Part shown: one piece after another, positions 54,885-64,000 of the stretch
How the letters are laid out: every line of letters begins with the position of its first letter
Numbering within the stretch: the first letter of the stretch is position 1
Notes under the pieces: model-generated
What the model saw: the letters and a program-made list of their open reading frames with translations, nothing else
Databases searched by the model: none
What the model was told of the DNA's origin: nothing
Source: Siphonodentalium dalli
Lineage: Eukaryota > Mollusca > Scaphopoda > Gadilida > Siphonodentaliidae
Direction: 5' to 3'
Length of the DNA: 64,000 bases
Assembly (NCBI GenBank): GCA_032622095.1
Contig: CP136065.1
Span: 56,351,949-56,415,948, forward strand
Position numbers and translations under genes: made by a program

Positions 54885-57800
54885 GCCAAAATGGCGGCCT
54901 AAACTCGAACATTTGAAGTTTTTGCCTAATATCTTAAAGATCAATTCCTGTTGTTTGATAATGGTTCAGACTGGCGACATTGATTAGTCATATTCATGTT
55001 AATTCATCATTGGAGCAATGATAGATACCATAAATGGGGTCCCAGACTCATCTACACCCTCAAAAATTCGATTTTACAGAACGCGGTATAAAATTCCACA
55101 AAACTCTCCATTGTGATTACAGTCATATATCAACAAGAAATGGACAGAACTGTACAATGTAAGTTGGGCATACCAATATCTATAAATACTCCAATTCAAT
55201 GAAACCCAAATTGGCGCTTTGTCTCAAAATGGCTGCCAAAATGGCGGTAAAAATATGGATAATGGCGGATATTGATCACAGTGTCATTCAATCCATTATA
55301 AGTAGTGGTTGATGAATAACAATGACTAAATAAATACAAATGTATACCTCTTTATGATGCCATTATGCTAGCTCTATGTAAAAACTTGAAAATCAGTACC
55401 AAAAATGGCTGCCAAAATGGCCACCCGATGTGAAAAATACTATTTTCTATCACTTCTGTTTATCACTTGTTGCTCTCTGAACTGGGAAACAATGGGTATA
55501 TTCTTTCAATGATCGTGTCAACTGATCATTACAGCAATGACATTTCTAATAGATTAGATCATAGTTTACTCCGGTCCTTCACTAATAAGTTATAACGAAT
55601 GCGGTATGAAATTTAACCTAAATCGACTTTGGGGTTCTGGTCACATTTGATATTTAGGGATGAGCAGATCTTGTCTACAAAATAATTGATCGTTTCTTTT
55701 ATTTGTGAACATTCCATCTCAAATAGACCAAAAGAAACAACAAATTTTATCTAATATGGCTTCCAAAACGAAAATGGTAGACTCTGCCCAGCTTATCACA
55801 TAATGGAAGTTGTGAGTGGTGGATGCAGTTGATAGTTAGCTCATATACATGTATGTGGCTCATATACATAAAAACTATTTATTTTCAATCTTTTGGTGGC
55901 TTCCCGCGGGTTGACAAAATCTCGACTCATCAGTGCTATAATGTCGTATATCCATTATGGCGGGAAATGACTATTTGATACCATTCGAATCGTGAGAAAA
56001 AATCCAATCCGATGGGCCAAACTGTCCTTGCATTGGATGACAAATATTCGCACAAACCAGTGAAGCAAATGTCGTATCTCCAGCGATCTTTACAATTATT
56101 CGTGCTATGAGGTCGTATGCGCAACAGCAGCCAATCGGACGCTTCATGTTGTCCACGTGACTTCTGTTTTGTGTTTGTGAATTCTAAAATGTGTGCTATA
56201 TGGCAGTATCTCCATGTTAGTCACGTGATCATTTAATGATTTAAATTTTGTGATTGTTCCACACATTTCTGTATGATGATGCACATGGGTGAATTGTCAT
56301 AGTGTAGAATAGGCACTTTTTAGTTCATAGACACATGCGATTGCCACCATATTTAGCTTAATCTGCATTTATTAGCACAACTTCATTATAGCACGGAAAC
56401 GAATCGTCGCTGGCATACGCAAAATGTCATATCTCCAAACAAGCTATTGCTTTTTAAAAGAAAACGAGGGAATAAACAGAAAACATTATGTGGTTCAATA
56501 AACAGCTAATGTCAGTTTTCATTGGGATAAATACAACAATACGTCATGCTTTGTCAACATTAGGAGAAATGTTGTCTAAAAACTTCAACCTTCATTTTCT
56601 CGGAAAGTTGAAAATGTGGGTTACATTATAGCACTGATGCGACGAAATATTAACTATTCGGGCTCGGCCATCATTTTCAAGTTTCAAGCTGGAACTAAAT
56701 GTAGCCCATGGATTCCCCATTTCGACATGTAAGAAAAGTAGTTTTACTCTGATCTCTTCCCAGATATCAACTCTCCGGTAAATGGTGATCTCTTATGTTC
56801 TAGAAAATGCGTGTGCCAAATACATATATGTATGAAGAAACTATCCCCATACATTGTTTACACATCGACTCCGTAAGTATGTGGAGGTTTTCTTGGACAA
56901 GCGGGATTTTCAAACCTCGAAACCGTCCGTACAAACAATAAAAGTTAATAGGAAATGACGTTGGATGTAGGTCTAGAGTACGTCGTCCGCATGAAATAGT
57001 TTTCGTGTCATTAATTTACACATATTTCGTGCTCTGATGAGCATGGATGAACGCCTTATGTGGCAGTTTTATTGTCTAACATCCGGAAAATAACATGTTC
57101 ATTGTTCATATTTCTTAGACAAACATGTTGTTAATCACCATGTTCATGTGGCATTTCTATCCAATGACAACCTTGAAATGCCAGTTAATCAAGCTAAATG
57201 GTTGATAACTTTACGCCTACGGGTCAGATCCAGCCGTGACGCACATTGTGTCTACATATCATTGATGAAATTCACTAAATGTGTAGAAGATATAGGTGCG
57301 TCTATATATGTACTAGAATGTTTCTATCCACATGTATATACCCACAGTCGCATGACACGGAATTGTCACATAAAGTGTGAAGGGTATACAATGTACGTGC
57401 GAATTTCATTTTTCCTCTTGATATTGAAGAAAATAATTTTACTTGGAAACTCCCCAGCTCCGATAAACAACTTGCCCAACAATTAAGTAAACCCCAGATT
57501 ATTCGCTTTTCCCTCCTGTCCTTTTCATTTTCGCCAGCACTGGAAAACCTATTATAGCCTGATGCTTCCGGACTAGACCACCGATGCCCATATAATTGAT
57601 GTTCCGAATAGTCGTTATAAGTATAAATGTTGACACTGTGTTTTCAAATAAACCAGATTCGTAGCAATTTAATTTCTTTTTAATTAATTTCCAGATAGTC
57701 CCTCGTAATAAGTGGACATCGTGTTGGATCCTGCAGTAGATACTGCTTAGTTGGAACATTTCGGGCTGAACTGATTGTGGTAGTGGATTATTGGCAACAT

Positions 57801-59190
57801 GTTTAATAGGTCTGTCATCGTTAGCTCACAACCGAAGTATTGTTTCGGCTTTCCTCTGAGCAGAACTTAAATTTCGACAATTTTCGGTGGCCATTTTGGT
57901 AGCCATCTTAGCATTTTGAATCGTGATTGGCTACTCATACCCACAAAAAACATTGATTTCAATCAATGATGTGTATTGGTGCCGAATTGGCGTTTTGTCG
58001 AATGGGTTTTCGTGAATAACTACATATTTGCCATTTTCATTATTATTGGCGACCATGTTGGACGCCATCTTGAATTCTGTATTTTTCCCAAAGCGGATTT
58101 TGGATATGTTATACACGAGATTCTCCCGCGTCGAATGACAACAAAACCGTTTCTTTACCAATTCCTTCTGGGTCTAACCCTCTGACGACCATTCTAAATA
58201 TCTGCCATTTTCCATATTTTGACCGCCATTTTGGCAGCCATTTTAAGACAAAGCGCCAATTTGGGTTTCATTGAATTGGAGTAATTATAGATAATGGTAT
58301 GCCCAACTTACATTGTACAGTTCTGTCCATTTCTTGTTGATATACGACTGGAATCCCAATGGCGATTTTTGTGGAATTTTATACCGCGTTCTGTAAAATC
58401 AAATTTTTGAGGGTTTAGATGAGTCTGGGACCCCATTTATGGTATCTTGCATTGCTCCAATGATGAATTAACATGAATATGACTAATCAATGTCGCCAGT
58501 CTGAACCATTATCAAACAACAGGAATTGATCTTTAAAGGGGTACTATACCCAAGATGTTGTTGTTGGTTTCCATAATCCCCGAGTCGGAGAATAAGGTAA
58601 CAACTTTTCCATTTTTTGAAAGTCTGTTGAGTACGAAGTATTGTTACGGATGGCAAATTTACCGGAATGCAACAATACAAATTGTCGTTGTCGAGTAATT
58701 TTTGTACAGTTTTCAACCAAATGAATCAAATAAACATTATATTATATGCTTAGCAGTCCCATATACTCATTTAAGTTAGTGTATGGTCACTAGTCAATGA
58801 GTGGCTTGGGTTTTCTCCCCGTATAAGCATAATGTTTCAAACGATCGTGTGTGCAATTGTTTTATTAATCCAGTATCCCTCAATTATAATTTGATTACGT
58901 TTTGTACACGGAAATTCCAATTTTAAGAGACGCCATTTTATGGCTGGAGCCATAAAATCAATTTATATTAAATTATTAACTTTTAAATTATTAAATTTTA
59001 AGATAGCCTATTAACCTGAGCGTTTACAGAATACATCTTCGACTCAAATTACTTATATTTCTATATAGTATCGATAATAGATCGTTGTTATCACCGGGAA
59101 TTTATTGAAAATGGCGTACAGTACCCCTTTAAGATATTAGGCAAAAATTTCAAATTTTCGAGTTTAGGCCACCATTTTGGCAGCCATCTG
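54885..59190. mobile_element. 4.3-kb inverted-repeat element
   Basis: The left arm 54885-55285 pairs with the right arm 58165-59190 (TTGCCTAATATCTTAAAGAT, GGGGTCCCAGACTCATC, ACCGCGTTCTGTAAAATC and many AATGGCNGCCAAAATGG motifs). The right arm is split by an insertion at 58533-59132. The 2.9-kb core has no long ORF; it contains loose repeats such as GTGCTATRATGTCGTAT. A segment of about 150 bp at 58030-58190 is repeated directly at 59315-59470, outside the right arm. Confidence 0.7.
58533..59132. mobile_element. Nested TTAA MITE (592-bp body)
   Basis: TTAA then AGGGGTACTATACCC on the left; GGCGTACAGTACCCCT then TTAA on the right. The uninterrupted target (ATCTTAAAGATC) is present in the other arm of the host inverted repeat at 54931-54942, which proves the exact insertion. 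Confidence 0.9.
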
Positions 59191-61128
59191 GGGTTCCATT
59201 TTTTCTATAGATATGTGGCATAATACTTTACCTTCGCAAAAATGTATACATTTGTATTAATATGGCAACATTTGTTCTCATTATGTCGAATTAATCTCAG
59301 TCAGAATCTATTTTGACTAAAGGCGGCCATGTTGGACGCCATCTTGGATCCTGGATTTTGCCCAAAGCGGATTTTAGCGGATTTTGGATATGTTGTAGCA
59401 GAGATTCTCCCGCGTCGAATGACACCGAGATCGCTTCTATACCAATTTCTTCTGGGTTGACCCCTTTTTTTGCGTACCACGACCACACTATAGCATATCT
59501 AGTACCGTACGTAGTACAATCTCTGGACCGTGACAGTCTGTCGCCGCGCATTTTGGTATATATGGCCAAGATCCGATAACCCGAGGTTGAGATATATGTC
59601 GATTGAGCGGATGGACGGAAATTCAACATATTCAGATAAACAAAGAGGGGTAACTCTTGAATGGAATATATGGTATCTACGGGCGCCAGCGTAGCCAGAG
59701 TGTATATTTATGGCATGATCTGACCGTAAATTTAATATATATGTAAGCTTCCATCGCAAGGAAAGTTATGTATGCATGGATTAATTGTCAAAATTGTTAT
59801 TCTGAAAACGTCGTTCTTAATTAAATTGATGCCCCATGCACGTTCGAGATTATAAGCCTACGTACCGCATCCTTAATTCGATAGATACAGGGGGTGGAAA
59901 AAAAGTTTTTTCCGGGCACGTATGCCGGGGTGGGTGGGTGGTCGATAGGACCAACAAACAATTTGTTCCGCAACTCAAAAATATTTTTCCTGCAAGTCTT
60001 TTTGACTGTTTTTGCAATGAGTTTGGCTTAAAACACATCTATATGTCAATTTTAACATAAATGATAAATTTCATGATGATCAGACAAACAGTATAGCCTG
60101 TAGCCCATGCTAATGGATTGAATTTTGAAATCCAAGATGGCTGCTGGCAGCCATGTTTTTTTTGACCGAATGACCCCAAAATGACTTGTTCCTATTTACA
60201 TGTCAATGTTAACATCTATGACTAATAGTATGCACAGAAATTCATATACAGCTGTTTACAGTTAGTTTCCCCCCGCAAAGCTCTGTTTTAGTGTTAAAAG
60301 GGGGTGGGTGTCCAAAAATGGTCGGAAAAAACTGCCGAAAACGGAAAAAAATTTGGACGCGGGGGTGGGTGGGTCCAACAAGGGTCGAAAGTCAAAAATC
60401 AGCATACGTGCCTGCAAATTTTTTCCGACTCCCCCCTGATAGATACGGAAATAAAAAGCAGGTTAGTGATACTTTGAAGGTATGTTGCTGGAGGGGTGCG
60501 GGCAAACGGATATTGGGATATTCACTCTTTCTTCAACTCGCACTATATAACTGATCACTAAACGATCGTGGTAGTCCAGGAGGTACTGGTCGACCTCTGC
60601 AACCCCCCTCCACAGGACTCAACTTCACCCCACTAATTTTCTTTCTTAATGTCTCCTCTATTTTTTTTCGGTTGTTAACAAGAAAAAAATATTTTTTCTA
60701 TGCAGCAGGTCTCTTTGATCGCCGTTATAGTAAAGATGATATCACATGCGGTATTGTTTTCCGCTCGATTCGTTATGCTAATATACAACCCTTACAAATT
60801 AGCCAAAATCCGACACCAGAATCGGATGGCCGCCGAAATGTGAAAATATGCTATTATTTTAACATTTTACCACATTTCGTTTGTCTCTGTGGGAAAATCT
60901 TGGCGTGATGTTATACATTTATCGTATAGAAGAGTCATTGGCGAACACACGGGGACCATAATATACATTCATTGTGGGATATTTTTGTCCGATATCACGT
61001 TTTCACAAATGCCGGTATAATAGGTCAAAGCCGAATCGACGCTAATAACGCGATGTAATATTTCGAATCAATGAATGTTATTGCTATTATACCAACACCC
61101 ATGCATATACATGTACAGGAGATACTCG
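59191..61128. other. Repeat fragments, no gene
   Basis: It holds the directly repeated block 59315-59470, a solo foldback terminus at about 59675-59721, GGGTGGGTGG-rich blocks (59925 and 60300-60370), and the inverse CCATCTTGGAT unit at 60065-60240. 60250-61128 is otherwise unremarkable. Confidence 0.55.
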
Positions 61129-61845
61129 AGCTAGGATCCCTCTTATACCTGAGTTGAGGAATATTCACCCAAATCCAAGATGGCGACCAAAATGGCCACC
61201 AGAAATAGAAAAATCGCCGAAATCGCTGATTTTAACATCAGATCGCGTTATTGTCACGACAACTCCACACCTGTTTACTATTGTGGGAACACTTAGGCGA
61301 AGAACTGTCCTTGTACCATATCCAAATAAAAGTCCCCCAAATCTAAAATGGCGCCCACAATGGCGGACAGATTTTGAAAAATCACCGAAATTCCCTCATT
61401 TTCATATCATTGGGCATTATTTTTCGAGACAACCGGACACATGCTGACAGTTGAGTTGGAAATACTGAAGTGAAGTAATTACCTTGCATCTCATGCAAGA
61501 AATTGTTTTCCAAATCGAAGATGGCGGCCAAAATGGCGACCGAAATTTTAAAACAAGCTCACATTCCTTTACTTTCTTACGATGGGCGTTATTGTTACGA
61601 GATTTCTGTCCACAATTACATGTTCATATGGAACATTGATATGAAGTATTCATTTGAGTTTGGCAATTGATACTCACGGTCAAGTAGGCGGCTAAATTGG
61701 CGGCCACAAATTGAAAAGAAATCGATATTTTCACATACTAAATTCAGCGATTTTTCTATTTCTGGTGGCCATTTTGGCCGCCATCTTGGATTTGGGTGAA
61801 TATTCCTCAACTCAGGTATAAGAGGAATCCTAGCTCGAGTATCTC
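61129..61845. mobile_element. 717-bp element with about 95-bp inverted repeats
   Basis: GAGATACTCGAGCTAGGATC...AAATCCAAGATGGCGACCAA on the left mirrors the right end. The flanks ATGTACAG and ATGCACAC match at 6 of 8 positions, possibly an eroded 8-bp duplication. The core repeats AAATYNAARATGGCGNCCAA several times. Confidence 0.65.
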
Positions 61846-61847
61846 AT

Positions 61848-61848
<1 letters not shown>

Positions 61849-61887
<39 letters not shown>

Positions 61888-61955
61888 CTATTATATATTT
61901 TGGAAGATCTGTGTGTGTGTGTGTGTGTGTGGTGTGTCTGTGTGTGTGTGTGTGT
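61849..61955. repeat. (CA)n and (GT)n microsatellites
   Basis: A (CA)16-type tract at about 61849-61880 is followed within 30 nt by (GT)n from 61910 to 61955, so the two could pair. The GT tract belongs to the 5' part of a Helitron-like element. Confidence 0.85.
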
Positions 61956-64000
61956 TCGCGATGAACTCGAAAACGGCAGAACCGATTTCGATGAAACTTC
62001 GTATGTGAGGGTACTATCGGTCGAGAAGTGGATTAGGCCTATTGATTTTCAGATCCGAGGTCAACTTTTCACGTGCCGAGGTCAAATATGTTTTTACGCT
62101 GTGTTACGGGACTTTCATTTGAGTTCGGTGCTTACAAATCGATTCGAAACAGCGCGAATAATAAAATGCCAGTCATAATAATGACACTGTGAGAAACTTT
62201 CGTGTTTCCTCTTTCCAACGATATTATAATGCGTATGTATCCGTTTTAGTTATCTGCCTCAATTATCAAGAAGAAGTGGCACTATCTTCCATCAGGATAA
62301 AAACAATGCGTAACTTCTATGACGTCGTTAGAGGTCATAACGTTAGATCACGTTAACGCTTAACCGGCCGATGCATTTGACTGTTTCAGACGTCTTGGCG
62401 ATATCTCGGGCTCCGATAATTAATGAGCGTGTGTATATGAGGCGCGTTTATATACTTGAGTGGAAATCAAATCGGGTTAAACTGGCGGATTTTTACGGAC
62501 GAAATTTGATGCATATATATGGTATCTCGGTATCCGCTGGGCCGATATTATATATTTTTGGAAGATCTGTGTGTGTGTGTGTGTGTGTGGTGTGTCTGTG
62601 TGTAAAATGGTCAATTCAAGGTCAAAGCCCGGACGAAGTCGGGTCACCTTCTAGTCTCATATATATTTGTCTGTATGTTTGTCTGTATGTTTGTCTGTAT
62701 GTTTGTCATTTATACAAATCTACGATTCTCGACAGATCGGGACCAAACGTGGTACGTGTGTGTAGTTTGACCAGGCGGTGGAATGTTGTCGTATTGGCGA
62801 GCCCGTGCGGCGCCCGCTTCGCGCATGCGCAGACGAGATCTCGGAAATGGGTGGAGCTATCGACTTGAAATTTGGTATGTGAATGTATCTTGCCCCGGAT
62901 ACGAATTTTATCGGATCGCCGAGCCCGTGCGACGCCAGCTTCGCGCATGCGCAGACGAGATCTCGGAAACGGGCGGAGCTATCGACTTGAAATTTGGCAT
63001 GTGAATGTATCTTGCCCCGGATACGAATTTTATCGGGTCGCCGAGTCCGTGCGAAGCCAGCTTCGCGCATGCGCAGACCAGATCTCGGAAACGGGTGGAG
63101 CTATCGACTTGAAATTTGGTTTTTGAATAGCCCGGACACCGTCGGGCTGGTTTTTTAATAGCCCGGACATCGTCGGGCTCATCGGCTACTATATATATAT
63201 ATATCTCATATATATTTTGAAGACCTCTGTATGTTTGTATGTTTGTATGTATGTTTGTCATTGATACAAATCTACGATTCTTGACCGATCGGGACGAAAC
63301 TTGGTACGTGTGTGTAGTTTGACCAGGCGGTGGACGTTGTCGTATTGGCGAGCCCGTGCGGCGCCCGCTTCGCGCATGCGCAGACGAGATCTCGGAAACG
63401 GGTGGAGCTATCGACTTGAAATTTGCTATGTGAATGTATCTTGCCCCGGATACGAATTTTATCGGGTCGCCGAGCCCGTGCGACGCCAGCTTCGCGCATG
63501 CGCAGACGAGATCTCGGAAACGGGTGGAGCTATTTGGTTTTTGATTAGCCCGGACAACGTCGGGCTCATCGGCTAGTCTATTATATATTTTTGGAAGATC
63601 TGTGTGTCTGTGTGTCTGTCTGTCTGTAATCGATAGACTCGAAAACGGCCGAGCCGATTTCGATGAAACTTGGTATGTGGTGGTATTTTCGGCCGGGGAG
63701 TGACATGGGCCTATTAAAATTTCCCGTGCGACGTGACCTTGACCTTGAATCGGGTAATTATTTCAAGGTCAAACGCCCGAATATCACGGGATTTCGATGA
63801 AACTTGGTATGTGGGGGTATTTTCGGCAGGGGAGTCTCATAAGCATATTAATTTGCCCGTGCGACGTGACCTTGACCTTGAAATCGGGTCAATTCAAGGT
63901 AAAATCGCCAATTTTGATGGGATTTCGACGAAAATTTATACATAGGGTTACTTGTGTCCACTGAGTGTTTTGGACGGGTCAAATCGTGACACCGACCTGG
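61887..64000 (+). mobile_element. Head-to-tail array of Helitron-like elements
   Basis: Starts reading TCTATTATATATTTTGGAAG or TCTCATATATATTT occur at 61887, 62655, about 63203 and 63577 (a fourth internal start is at 62540). Ends reading AGCCCGGAC...GTCGGG, 7-10 nt, then CTAG lie at 62654 and 63576, with a CTAC variant at about 63189. Cores are units of about 120 bp (CTTCGCGCATGCGCAGACGA near 62818, 62940, 63061, 63368 and 63490; TTTCGATGAAACTTSGTATG near 61987, 63658 and 63794). The last element runs off the window. Confidence 0.65.

Noticed and set aside
62371-62868. 165-codon ORF
   Set aside because: It runs through GT microsatellite and Helitron-like tandem units with no protein-like composition (runs of CVCVC and YVCL repeats).

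Overview
This is a eukaryotic, intron-rich genomic window from an animal. Coding exons are short, have consensus GT..AG splice sites, and lie in a sea of AT-rich non-coding sequence packed with small non-autonomous DNA transposons. The transposon style (TTAA and TA foldback elements, Helitron-like elements with internal tandem repeats of about 160-171 bp, tRNA-headed SINEs) fits a marine invertebrate. I cannot fix the phylum. No bacterial operon, rRNA gene, intact tRNA gene or CRISPR array is present.

Two host genes can be read, facing each other tail to tail. (1) SLC38A10-like transporter, + strand, 1183-29940: ten exons give the second half of the Aa_trans membrane domain and a long charged, disordered, coiled-coil cytosolic tail ending at a stop at 29938-29940. 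The 5' exons lie upstream of the window. (2) ATP5MF (mitochondrial ATP synthase subunit f), - strand, 45339 down to 36929: three exons, including a terminal coding exon of only 29 nt. The short first coding exon was not found.

Layout. 1-29940: SLC38A10 exons and introns, with almost every intron carrying foldback MITEs. 29941-36800: intergenic or 3'UTR sequence with TTAA MITEs. 36800-45339: ATP5MF, whose introns hold a tandem-repeat element, an 8-bp-TSD MITE beside an exon, several TTAA twin-hairpin MITEs and a 1.6-kb foldback element. 45340-64000: no recognised exon. This part holds nested foldback elements (48712-49924, 54885-59190, 61129-61845), a tRNA-headed SINE near 52720, and a head-to-tail array of Helitron-like elements from 61887 to the window end.

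The most distinctive feature is the mobile-element ecology. A TTAA family and an unrelated 8-bp-TSD family both have a hairpin-spacer-hairpin architecture. The TTAA family has loop subtypes that differ by compensated base pairs. One TTAA insertion forms part of the 5' splice site of an SLC38A10 exon. Another is nested in one arm of a 4.3-kb inverted repeat, and its empty target site survives in the opposite arm. All calls come from reading the sequence; no database search was run.
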